A DNA stretch of 49,937 nt. Origin: Chara braunii. Its lineage: Eukaryota > Streptophyta > Charophyceae > Charales > Characeae. The notes beneath the pieces were generated by a model that saw only the letters and a program-made list of their open reading frames with translations, was not told the DNA's origin and did no database searches. Location of the stretch: positions 152,324 through 202,260 of the forward strand of contig BFEA01000121.1 in the NCBI GenBank assembly GCA_003427395.1, written 5' to 3'. Of this stretch, positions 32,568 to 42,215 are shown piece after piece (position 1 is the stretch's first letter; every line of letters begins with the position of its first letter). The position numbers and the translations under genes are program-made.

Positions 32568-33787
32568 TGTTACATTCTGCGACTTCACACGGGCCTCCAC
32601 AGGCCCAACACACCGGTTTAGGGGTACCCAGGCCGGCCTCGCCAAAGGCCAGGCCTTTTTCTCCCGGTAGGCCTTATTAGGCCACCGGTTGGACCCCAGC
32701 GCCAGCAGACCCAGGTCCGCCCAAACGACATGACCGTTTCGGCCTGGCGACGCTCTTGAGGCTGCCACCCGTCGGTCTGGGCTGAACAGACATTTTGACG
32801 GTTCAGCCCACGGCGCAGGAGGCCAGCATCGAGGTCGATCGGCCGCCGGACGGTACTTAGGCCGGTCCAGCAGCCATTCTCCCAGGTTAAAACGAGGACC
32901 AGCCAGAGGAGCGCTGCGCTATTTTCAGGAGGCAAAACGTTAGGAACTGCAGCGCTAGTTTAGTGCACTGCAATCCAGGAGGAGCAAGGAGTGAAGGGAC
33001 TTACCTGCGACCGTGGAGCGCCATAGCTCCCACGACCTGCAGCAGATCTCCCTCCACTGCCAAGGCGCCAACTTGTTACCTGCAGGTTAGGCCTGAGGCC
33101 CTCCCAGCTTCCCATCTCTTCCTCTCCTCTCCTCTCCATCTTCATCTTCATCTTCGTCTTCTACTATTCCTCTTCTTCTTCTTCAGACTTCCTCTTCTTC
33201 CTCTTCAGACTTCCTCTTCCTCTTCTTATTCAGATTGGAGACTTTGCTACAAGTTGGACAAAGATCAGTGTTCGGACTTCGGTGGCAAGAGGTTGTGATA
33301 CTTACCGGATTCGAGACTTGGAGATAGTTGGGATTGATACTCGGCGGCATCACAGATTGCACACCGGTTACGTTAGAACTCGGCGGCATCACAGATTGCA
33401 CACCAGTTTACATTAGGACTCTGTACCTCTGACATTGGTGACTTATTGTTCACGACATTTTGATCTTGTTCGATGACATTTTGGACTACCATATCGGTGA
33501 CCTACGGGATTCTTTCTCGGTAACATCTGGCGCTGCCTACACCTCCCACCTCCATCGTCTCTCCTCCCACCTTTCATCTGTGTATGGTTGTACGGGGCCT
33601 GAGCATCGTCTATGGTTGGCTCAGACCCCACCATCTCACGATTGTTTGTGTGTTGAGTGATATCTGTATGAGTTTAGTCTATGTGAGTCAGTCCATTTCT
33701 CAGACTTTTGCTGCATACATGCTCATCCTATATTGGTTGATCTTTGGTTCTGCTCATACGTGTTGAAGTATTCACTAGTATGCAACA
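32568..33787 (+). repeat. Probable element 4 5' LTR
   Basis: Starts TGTTACATTC and ends TATGCAACA, 4 nt before a tRNA-iMet-type PBS. It holds GGCC hairpins (GGGCCT-CCAC-AGGCCC near 32592-32607), CT/TCTTC-rich tracts (33130-33230) and a 41-bp duplication of CGGCGGCATCACAGATTGCA (near 33342 and 33383). No second copy is seen downstream, so the left boundary rests on the TGTTACA motif alone. Confidence 0.5.
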
Positions 33788-33791
33788 GTTT

Positions 33792-33805
33792 TGGTATCGG
33801 AGCAG
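33792..33805 (+). promoter_or_regulatory. Element 4 primer-binding site
   Basis: TGGTATCGGAGCAG, matching 11 of 12 bases of TGGTATCAGAGC, complementary to the 3' end of plant initiator tRNA-Met. It fixes the LTR boundary and the plus orientation. Confidence 0.85.
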
Positions 33806-34260
33806 ACCAACTAATGGATTTGCTCACAAGGTAATTCTGATTAGGGAATAAATTGCTCAATTAGCATTATTCGATTTTCCAAATCAGTTCTGCGTTACTA
33901 TCGAGATTCAAAGTTGCAAATTTTTTTTTATTCGACATTCTGTTTTAATTCGGTATTCTGATTTCAATTCGGTATGTTGTTTTTAATTCAGGATTCTGTT
34001 TTAATTCGATATTTTGTTTAATTTGATATTCTGTTTTAATTAAATTTTATTGATTATTAATTCGTTATTATTTCTTATTTCGAATTTTAAGTTGTTTTGG
34101 GGGAAAAGTTCATCTTTTTCTTTTGATTAGGTGTCTAGTCCACATTGGGACAGGGGACTGTATGTTGCTTGAGTGATATATCCTACCCCTGTTCCCACAC
34201 TCCCTACCCTCCCCGTACCTGTGACCACCGGGACTTCTCAAGTACCACATGAGCTCGTGC
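33806..34260. other. Element 4 leader
   Basis: AT-rich leader with several imperfect TTTTAATTCG(G/A)TATTCTG repeats (33940-34040). No gene is seen. Confidence 0.5.
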
Positions 34261-34262
34261 TG

Positions 34263-36032
34263 ATGTCGATGGAACAGGACACCGGGGCACTGCCTCGACG
34301 CGGTGCCAGGATCGCAGTTCGTAGCCACTCTGTGTTACCTCCACGAACTAAGTATCAGCAACAGCGACTCAACATGCGAACGACTCCAGCGGCATTGAGT
34401 ACAACAATTGCAGTTACCACCGGGGCTATTCCCGCATGTCTGGTCCAAGGGGACCACAAGACGTCAGATTACCTTCAGCGGGTAAAGGCATTTACAAATG
34501 TCGTCGCTAAGGCCGTGCAGGAGGCAGTAGAGGCAGAACGACAACGGCTTGCCAATGAGGCGGCAGCCCAAGATCGGCGAATTGTTGAGGCTGACGTGAC
34601 GGTTCGAGACAAGTGGAACGCCATCAGCATGGAGTCCTTGACTCAGAATGAGAGTCGCTGGACAACACTACTCCAATGCATGTTTTTTGAGCCTTCGGAC
34701 GAGCAGGCGGATCCGACACCAGCGGAGGCAGAAAGGAGTAACCTGGCTAACCTGATGCTGGCCATGATGAGGGCGGTGATGTGGAACAATACGATGTTGA
34801 CAATGTAGGGCAGACAACTGAGACAGACTCAACAGAAAGACGTTGCAGCCTTAACAGCCGTTGTTCGCGTTGCCGCCACACATCAGCAACAACAGCAACA
34901 ATTGTTGAACACCAGCACCACACGCGTCAACAGCATCGAGGCTAAGGCCTCAGCAGCGCCAGGCTGCATGACAGACATGGCGAAGCAGCTCGGGGAGTGC
35001 ATCGACCATGTCGTCAATCTGATCGGCGAACTAGGTGACGTCACTAGTCCGGCCACAATCAGCAGCACGGTGGCCGCCATCAAGATGGACATCACCAAAC
35101 TGCAGTCAAGACCGGACGCTGCTACAAAGGCATACAAGATGCCACGCTTCAACATCGGCAAGTTTGACGACTACAACAAGACGAACGCTTTGACACGGTG
35201 GCAAGGTTTCCTCATGGAAGCATCCTGCTACACTGTACCGGCCGAAGACATGATGAAAGCGCTCTACCTCCAACTCATTGGAGGAGCACAGGCATGGATT
35301 AACCATACCGCGGCCAATCTGAAATGCACCATCGCAGAACTGCACACGCACATTCCGTGGAAGCAGTTCGAGCAAATGTGGTTCACTCGATTCATGGTCC
35401 GCAACATTGTAAAGGCGGCCATGAACGACGCATACTCCAGCTCACAAGGGAACATGCCAACTCGAGACTGGACGATCAAGTGGCAGAAGATAGTAACCAC
35501 TCCAGGCTTTGACTTGAGTTTTCTGAACCAACGATCCGAATTCTTTTCGCGATCGTGCGCAGGACTGCGGTCGGCACTCGGCAACGAGTACGACTATGCC
35601 TCATTCCAGGCTATTCTGGATCGTGCGAACCTGGTCATCCAAACGGATGACAAGGCAGCTAACGAACGACAATCCCATCCGCACTATGTGGCTAAGCAAG
35701 GCTACCAACGACCGACACATAACAATGTAGTGATTCCTGACGAATCAATTGATCTCCACACTGCAGCAACATCCTCGAGTGATGGAGGAGTTGTCGCAGC
35801 GCTCCCACTGAAGCGTCCTAAGAGAGTTCGGAAGAACAAGGCGACACAAGCGACGACATCGACGGGAACTGGGCAGCAACCATGGACGGCATACAACATT
35901 ACCAAGGAAGTATTTGACCTTCGTCAACGGTACGGATATTGCCTTTGGTGCAATAGTGTAAACCACACTACCGCACAATGCTCGGAAAAGGGCAAGGCAC
36001 GCGTACCCCGTCCAGCTAACTCGGGAAACTGA
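34263..36032 (+). pseudogene. gag: Element 4 gag (one in-frame TAG)
   Basis: The likely start is the ATG at 34263 (MSMEQDTGAL); the frame is open further upstream. A single TAG at 34806-34808 interrupts an otherwise continuous 590-codon frame. The order is: a helical region with EAVEAERQRLANEAAAQDRR, the TAG, a poly-Gln stretch (HQQQQQQ), the capsid-like region (FNIGKFDDYNKTNALTRWQG to FDLSFLNQRSEFFSRSC) and a C-terminal CCHC knuckle CLWCNSVNHTTAQC that keeps all four ligands. Product: Gag polyprotein forming virus-like particles and packaging RNA. One point mutation separates it from an open frame, so this copy may be young. Confidence 0.8.
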
Positions 36033-36062
36033 GTTGCGCATGGAGAGGGGCGACGCCTCTCC
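36023..36062 (+). promoter_or_regulatory. Element 4 gag-pol -1 frameshift signal
   Basis: The gag frame ends TCG GGA AAC TGA. The heptamer GGGAAAC (36023-36029) fits the X XXY YYZ rule in the gag frame and ends directly at the stop; slipping back one base enters the pol frame, which is open from GGG AAA CTG through 36481. A 7-bp stem, GGAGAGG (36042-36048) with CCTCTCC (36056-36062), follows 12 nt later. GGGAAAC is a known efficient slippery sequence of retroviral gag-pro junctions. Confidence 0.75.
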
Positions 36063-36800
36063 TCACTCCACTGGAACCGGTTGCCTTGCTAGCAACCGAT
36101 ATCACTACCAGGGAGCATGCGTTAGTCGCTGATTCTCGTGCTACGTACGAGGATTATGCCGCCCAGCTGGTGCCACCATTAGACCAGCCTAGCCACGTGC
36201 ACTTAGATAGCGTATGCGCAGCCTGTACACCGTCGGCAAGTGAACCGGTCAGTTCGCCACTGATTTCCGAGGACTCGACGGCGTGGTCAAGACTTGAGGA
36301 GCTTGACCCGCTCACGAGAGAGGACTTCGCTTGGATGCCTCTACCCTCAACCGGAACCTTGCCAAGGCCGCGTTGTAACGCCTTGATGGCAATGCTCCTA
36401 CTTGCACGCTGCAATACCAGCTCCGTTGACGGACGACGGAGTAGCGGTTGTCGATCTCCGCTCCTATCTCGTGAAGATTGACCGCGAGTATGCCACCCAA
36501 AGGTACGCCGAAACCGATGCGCCTTTGCTCTATATCCGCATTCAAATCGGAAAGGCAACTTGCAGTGCCTTGATTGATTGCGGAGCATCTCGCAATTACA
36601 TGAGCCAAGCCTTTATGGCCCGTGCAGGCCTTGGCCCGCGCCTTCGAAGGAAGACACAACCTACGCAAGTGACACTCGCGGACGGCCGCACGCAAAAGTC
36701 GACTGACCGATGCATTGACGGCTTAGGTATACTTTGCGCCCCTTGCGCGCGAGCCGGTGTCTTTCGACATCCTCGACACCAAGTTTGACATGATTTAGGC
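36030..36800 (+). pseudogene. pro: Element 4 protease region of pol (frame errors)
   Basis: Continues from the frameshift site with EYAAQL-like sequence and the motif DPLTREDFAWMPLP shared with element 3. A 1-nt shift near 36400 moves to the frame containing the retropepsin site ALIDCGASRNYMS, with Cys in place of the usual Ser/Thr after the Asp. Two further 1-nt changes (near 36727 and 36797) bracket the segment with FDILDTKFDM, the linker before RT. The accumulated errors are few and local. Confidence 0.75.
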
Positions 36801-39587
36801 ATGTCTTGGTTGCGTAGCGCCGATCATCCGGTGAACTTTCATGACCGAACCGTTCACATCCGTGATCGGAACGGAGTGCTAGTCCCATGTACGGTCGCGA
36901 CCCCTCACACTTCGATTGCTTGTCACATGGTTTCTTTTGCGAGAATTCGCGACACTATAGCTCAGAACGACGTAGAGGAGATGGGCCTTGTTTTTTTACA
37001 TGCTCTCCCCTCGCCGGACGGACCAGCCGCGTCACTGTCGGACCCACGCATTACTCACCTCTTGGACGGGTATGGAGACGTCTTCGAGGCTCCCATCGGA
37101 ACGGTTCCGGATTGGCCCATACGTCACGAGATCACTCTCGAGGCTGGTGTCGTCCCTCCGCGTGGATGCATTTACCGCATGAACGAAGAGGAACTCGAGG
37201 TGCTTCGCACACAACTCGACGACCTCCTCGACAAGGGCTGGATTCACCCTAGTTGTTCGCCTTACGGTGCACTAGTTCTCTTCGTCCGGAAGAAGAACAA
37301 GGACCTACGGCTGTGCATCGACTGTAGAACACTTAACGCACAAACCGTAAAGAACGCCATCCCTCTCCCCAGGATTGATGATCTCCTCGAGCGGTTGGGC
37401 GGCGCAACGTACTTCTCGAAGTTGGACTTGAAGTCGGGTTACCACCAGATTGGAATCCAGCCTCAAGATCGGTACAAGACCGCCTTCAAAACGTGGTATG
37501 GGCATTTTGAGTGGGTCGTGATGCCATTTGGACTCACCAATGCCTCGACAACTTTCCAAGCAACCATGACAATGGAGTTCCGAGACTTGCTCGATCGTTC
37601 CGTCCTCATCTACCTCGACGATTTCTTGGTCTATAGTAGGACACTTGACGAGCACCTCATACACCTTCGTGTGGTGTTAGATCGCGTACGAACAGCCAAG
37701 TACAAAGCAAACCGCGACAAGTGCGAATTCGCCAAACAAGAGCTTGAGTACTTAGACCATTATGTGACGCCGAAAGGCATTCGTCCCTTAGCGGACAAGA
37801 TCCAAGCCATCGTGGATTGGCCGGAACCCCGTTGCACGACGGACTTACACTCTTTCATGGGTTTGGCTGGATGCTATCAGCGCTTCGTCGAGTCTTACTC
37901 CAAAGTGGCAGCTCCTTTGTCGAGACTTCAGTCCCTGAAGGTACCATTCGAGTTCGACGATGCAACTTGTGGCGCGTTCAATACGTTGAAGGCGGCGGTG
38001 CAAGACGCACCGGCCCTCCGTATCTATGATCCCACCCTACCCACCCAAGTGACTACGGATGCTTCCGGGTACGGTATTGGTGCGGTATTGGAACAATGCC
38101 ACACGGATGGTTGGCATCCGGTCGAGTACTTCTCCCAAAAAGTGCCTCCCATCAACACTCTCGACGATGCTAGGAAGAAAGAGCTACTCGCGTTCGTCAC
38201 CGTCCTCAAACGGTGGCGCCACTTTCTTCTCGGTCGTCGGCGTTTTAGATGGAACATGGACAACAATCCGTTGACCTTCTACAAAACGCAGGACACGGTT
38301 ACTAGTACGATCGGTCGATGGATGTATTACATCGACCAGTTCGACTTTGAACCGTGCCACATTCCCGGTCCAGCCAATCGAGCAGCGAACGCCCTCTCAT
38401 GGCGGTCCGACCTTTGTGCCCTCGTAACGACGACGTTCCAACTCGACGACGATCTGCAGCAGCATTTCGTCAAAGGCTACAATTCCGATCTGACTTACTC
38501 TACGCTTTATGTGGACCTATCATCGAATCACCCGCCGGCTGGTCATTATCGTATCTCCGACGGGTTCCTACTTCTCCACACGAGAGGGAAGGACTTGTTA
38601 GTGGTGCCCCAAGATCGCATCTTACGGACTCATCTTCTCGGCGAATTCCACGACGCACGACTTTCGGCACACCTTGGCGTGACCTGCACATTGGCCCGCC
38701 TCCGCCAGCGTTTTCACTGGCCCGACGTTCTTCACGACGTTACGAGGTATATTGAGTCATGCGCAGTTTGCCATCGTAACAAAGGTAGATCTCAGGTCCC
38801 TTATGGCGAACTGAAATCGATGCCGATTCCTCGGACACCTCGCCTCTCCATTGCTATGGATGTTATAGGCCCGTTCCCTCGCGATCGCCTCGGTCGTAAC
38901 GACATTCTCACGGTCGTTGACCGTTTGAGCAAGTACACTCGCTTTCCCGAGCTCGCCCGACTCTTGCACACCGGCTGGATTACATGCCACGGTGTTCCGG
39001 AAGACATTGTGAGCGACAGAGACACTCGCTTCATGACCGCCTTCTGGACTTCCCTCATGACGGAGTCCGGTTCGACTATGACGCGGAGTTCCGCACGGCA
39101 CCCGCAGACGGATGGACAGTCGGAACGAGCGCATCAAACCGCTCAAATGATGTTACGTACACTCATCCGTCTCGACCAGAAAGATTGGGTTGACCGGCTT
39201 CCCGACATCGAGTTTGCCTATAACACTTCGGTGCACCCGGCGATTTGCATCACTCCATTCGAGTTGCATCACAGTGGAGAGAAAGCCCGAGTCTTTGCCG
39301 ATCTTTTTTTACCACGGGCCGCCGACATAGACGTCGCTTGCTCTCCCGCTTTTGTTTGGAAGTACCGGGACTTGCTGATCAAAGCCCGCGCAAACATGCA
39401 AAAGGCTCAAATCCGCATGCAGCAGCAAGCTAACCGACGTCGACTCCCATGTCTATTCCGCGAGGGAGACCTTGTTTGGGTCCTCGCCGAGGAATTCGCG
39501 CTCGAGCAGGACATTGTTGAGCGCATCGGCCCCGCAGGGGGACCTTCCCGGCCGCGTCACGTAGGATTTTGCAGGACTTCATCGTAG
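36801..39587 (+). CDS. pol: Element 4 RT-RNase H-integrase polyprotein (Ty3/gypsy pol)
   Basis: A 928-codon frame. RT: the first metal ligand in KLDLKSGYH (Asp about residue 209), MPFGLTNAS and an intact YLDD (residues 271-274). RNase H: TTDASGYGIGAVLEQ (Asp about 420), KKELLAF and NMDNNPL, all acidic residues present. Integrase: HHCC zinc domain (EFHDARLSAHLG, then CAVC), core Asp in AMDVIGPFP (about 687), Asp in VSDRDTRF (about 739) and Glu in DGQSERAHQ (about 775), giving exactly 35 residues between the last two. Compared with element 3 homologues, about 10 residues are missing between RLSKYTRF and PELARLL. The frame is entered through a frameshift and a repaired-looking pro region, so it is a polyprotein segment rather than a free gene; the start is not a natural initiation site. 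The C-terminus switches after the LEQD motif into X-segment sequence, so no chromodomain follows. Confidence 0.9.
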   Translation: MSWLRSADHPVNFHDRTVHIRDRNGVLVPCTVATPHTSIACHMVSFARIRDTIAQNDVEEMGLVFLHALPSPDGPAASLSDPRITHLLDGYGDVFEAPIGTVPDWPIRHEITLEAGVVPPRGCIYRMNEEELEVLRTQLDDLLDKGWIHPSCSPYGALVLFVRKKNKDLRLCIDCRTLNAQTVKNAIPLPRIDDLLERLGGATYFSKLDLKSGYHQIGIQPQDRYKTAFKTWYGHFEWVVMPFGLTNASTTFQATMTMEFRDLLDRSVLIYLDDFLVYSRTLDEHLIHLRVVLDRVRTAKYKANRDKCEFAKQELEYLDHYVTPKGIRPLADKIQAIVDWPEPRCTTDLHSFMGLAGCYQRFVESYSKVAAPLSRLQSLKVPFEFDDATCGAFNTLKAAVQDAPALRIYDPTLPTQVTTDASGYGIGAVLEQCHTDGWHPVEYFSQKVPPINTLDDARKKELLAFVTVLKRWRHFLLGRRRFRWNMDNNPLTFYKTQDTVTSTIGRWMYYIDQFDFEPCHIPGPANRAANALSWRSDLCALVTTTFQLDDDLQQHFVKGYNSDLTYSTLYVDLSSNHPPAGHYRISDGFLLLHTRGKDLLVVPQDRILRTHLLGEFHDARLSAHLGVTCTLARLRQRFHWPDVLHDVTRYIESCAVCHRNKGRSQVPYGELKSMPIPRTPRLSIAMDVIGPFPRDRLGRNDILTVVDRLSKYTRFPELARLLHTGWITCHGVPEDIVSDRDTRFMTAFWTSLMTESGSTMTRSSARHPQTDGQSERAHQTAQMMLRTLIRLDQKDWVDRLPDIEFAYNTSVHPAICITPFELHHSGEKARVFADLFLPRAADIDVACSPAFVWKYRDLLIKARANMQKAQIRMQQQANRRRLPCLFREGDLVWVLAEEFALEQDIVERIGPAGGPSRPRHVGFCRTSS

Positions 39588-40400
39588 AGCGCGGTTTGCC
39601 GCTCCGGCCGAGTGCGCCAGTCGTACCTCTCGCGAGTCCCTACGACAGGACAGGGTCACGCGAGGCACTGCTTTACCTCCACCCGCGGGAGCTGTCACCA
39701 TCCCTTGGGTGGGCGTATCCCCGCCGAGCTACCAGACCACGTGCGAAAGCTTTTCATGTGCAATCGCAGAGGTGGTCAGGCCGAGGGCGTTTCTCGTTCG
39801 CTATAGCATAGGGGGTACGCGCGGTCAACGCCCGAATCGAACTCGCATGCGAACCGTCGCTCGAGGCGCTGATCTCTCGACGTAGGTCGACTAGGACGGC
39901 TATTCTAACCACGCGACGATGCCAGATGAAACGAAACCAAGTTTCACTCGTAGATCGCGCCTAGAACCTTGTTCTCACCCAATCCATAACTTTTGTTGAG
40001 GGATTAGATGAGTGCCGCGCGCGAGGCTCAAAATAAATATCATGGCGGCATGGGCTCTATCTTACCGACTCGCTATACATGTTTACGCAAGTAGTCGCAA
40101 TGACGGAGTGCTATGTGGTACCCAAACTCAGGTGGCCCTCAAAGATTTTGAGGATCACCTTCGACACTCAAGTGTCGGCTAACATACGTCTCGAGGGGTT
40201 ATCCTCTTGACGTTGGACAATCACAAGTGCGGTTGCAAGATCTACCCTCTTCTGCACCCTGTGGAGAGGGGTTGAGTAGACAGCTTCAGGGCTGTCGTGG
40301 TAGCCAAAGTCTTGGCTCTCTTGACAGGCTCCAACATCGGAGGTATGTGGAGAGGTCGAGGGGTTTGATTTTGACGGCGGCCACGAACTCCAACGTCGAG
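39495..40400 (+). repeat. X segment, copy 3
   Basis: Aligns with 7083-7990 and, inverted, with 6560-6755. Its left part encodes the last residues of the element 4 frame (ERIGPAGGPSRPRHVGF). The overlap with a pol end suggests X belonged to the 3' region of such a retroelement, or that the retroelement was broken by X. Confidence 0.6.
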
Positions 40401-40839
40401 AGCTCAAAACAGAAGGATAAAGCAAAGCTATACTTGGGACTAACTTCTGACACTTGCTTGATAGTTAGGATTGAAGATAGTTTACACGATCCCCTTTCAG
40501 AAGATGGTATCGTGAGCTCTCGTCAACTTTAACTTAAGGTAAGGACAGTCCTATCTTTATCCCAAGCTCTCCCTCCCATCATCCATCTCATCTACCTATG
40601 GCTCCAACACTTGGCGAGCATCTAAGCAGCTATCCTATCGAAAAGACGCCCCAGAGTGAGAGCCCACAAGCATGCATAAACAAGCATCTCTCACAATCCC
40701 ACATCAGTTTGGCCCAAGTAGTTCGTTACATCTCTCAGTTCCTTTCCCTTTTAAGTCCCCCTTTTCCTATTGCATATGATCAGACTCACCCTAATTAAAG
40801 GGTATGCCTGACCTGCCTAAATAACAGATAAGATACGCA

Positions 40840-41960
40840 CGTCTGGACTGCCCTAACCCTAGGGTGTGCCCAACATAACATGACCAGTATACGTAAAGCA
40901 TACGACCAGACGGCCCTAACCCTAGGGTACGTCTGGCTCCTGCCTAACTGACAACATGAAGCATAGGACCGGGTTGCCCTAACCCTAGGGTGTGCCCATC
41001 TGCCCTAAACAAAGTTACATATGGCATAACATTAGACCATCCCTACCAGGGGTAGGCCTAATTTGCCTGAGCATAAGCATGAACGACAAAAAGTAGGACC
41101 ACCCTAACCCTAGGGTACGTCCATCTTACATCACATTAACGACAAAGGCATATTGCTAGGCCGCCCTAACCCTAGGGTACGCCTAGTTAGCCATAACATT
41201 TCGAGTTACATAAGGCAATGTGATCAGGCTGCCCTAACCCTAGGGTGTGCCTGACCTGCCCAAACAAGTACAACGACGTTTGGCTGAGCCTCCGTAACAA
41301 CAGTTAGATAGAAACAGACATAAATGTACTTGCACAAACTTTATGTCTTTCCTTCTCTCGTTAAGCAGTCGATCGGACCTTTCCAACAATTGGAACTTTC
41401 GATCCTGCCTCATGTTTAGAAGGGAAAATAAAAACAGATTTATACTAACTCTCTGCTCCTTAATGTTATTACGAGCATACAACTGAACCGCCCTAACCCT
41501 AGGGTACGTTCAGTCTGCCCAGTTACCTAATTTTTATTCTTCATCTATTTCCTTTTCTTCCTTAGTTCTACCTGACTTACTGACTGGCTTTCCCTACCCA
41601 GGGTGCCCGGTCTGTCACAAGTATAAGTTCAATAATATATATATCAGATTTTATACTCTGGTTGGCCAGTTAATTCACAGCTCATGGCTAAGCCGCCCTA
41701 ACCCTAGGGTACGCTTAGTCTTATGCCTTTGTCCCCCTCAGAAGAAAACATGCACCTCAAACTCATTAAAAGAAACACCAGGAATCTGAGCCTTCCCTAC
41801 CCAGGGTGCCCGTCGTCCTGTTAAGAAACCCTAAAAAAAACAGCGAATGATCCATCCTACCCGGGTAGGACCAGCCATAAAAGTGTCATTCACACAGCCC
41901 AACAAACATCAATAAAACATAGCACTGAGCCCACATCCACCCGGGGGAGCTCAGCCTTGG
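40840..41960 (+). repeat. Covarying hairpin array, copy 3
   Basis: The core CCCTAACCCTAGGG (CCCTA/TAGGG inner stem, ACCC loop) is flanked by unit-specific complementary arms: CCAGACG 40906-40912 with CGTCTGG 40930-40936; ATTAGACC 41031-41038 with GGCCTAAT 41055-41062 (one mismatch); GGAC 41096-41099 with GTCC 41119-41122; CTAGGC 41156-41161 with GCCTAG 41181-41186; TCAGGC 41224-41229 with GCCTGA 41249-41254; ACTGAAC 41482-41488 with GTTCAGT 41508-41514; GACTGG 41582-41587 with CCGGTC 41607-41612 (one T.G); GGCTAAGC 41686-41693 with GCTTAGTC 41713-41720 (one G.T); CTGAGC 41925-41930 with GCTCAG 41949-41954. At 40844 (TGGAC with GCCCA at 40868) the stem has one A.C. CCTACCCGGGTAGG at 41856-41869 is a perfect 14-bp palindrome. 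Spacing is 60-75 bp in the first block. Confidence 0.8.
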
Positions 41961-42215
41961 GTTGACCTGGTCAAAGCATGCAAAACTCATTTTTCCCACC
42001 TTCCCCCCAATTCACTTGTCTAAGTTTTGTCGAAGGGTTATCTAACTTGTCATACATTTTTGTTAATTTATCTTTCACAAAGCATGTCCTTACATACATA
42101 ACAGAAATAAAAAGTAATAATCTTTCATAGTTATATTCAGATACCCAAAGGGAATAACTTTTTTTAGGGGATAGGATCACATGCGTCAGACGAAAGTTAT
42201 ACCTGAAGTTCCATG

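Larger units (their letters stand above)
32568..40400 (+). mobile_element. Element 4: Ty3/gypsy retrotransposon with a largely intact pol
   Basis: A probable 5' LTR (32568-33787), PBS (33792-33805), gag with one TAG, a canonical -1 frameshift heptamer, protease with small frame errors, then a 928-codon RT-RNase H-integrase frame. The 3' side runs into the X segment (39495-40400) instead of an identified chromodomain and LTR, so the 3' end shown is the end of X and is provisional. Confidence 0.8.

Noticed and set aside
40840-41720. Telomere-like CCCTAACCCTA motifs
   Set aside because: The motif occurs once per unit inside a hairpin core with unrelated spacers, not as a tandem TTTAGGG-type array.
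3990-42000. CRISPR array
   Set aside because: The repeats are diverged, spacing is uneven (55-115 bp in copy 1), there are no cas genes, and the context is eukaryotic retrotransposon-rich DNA.
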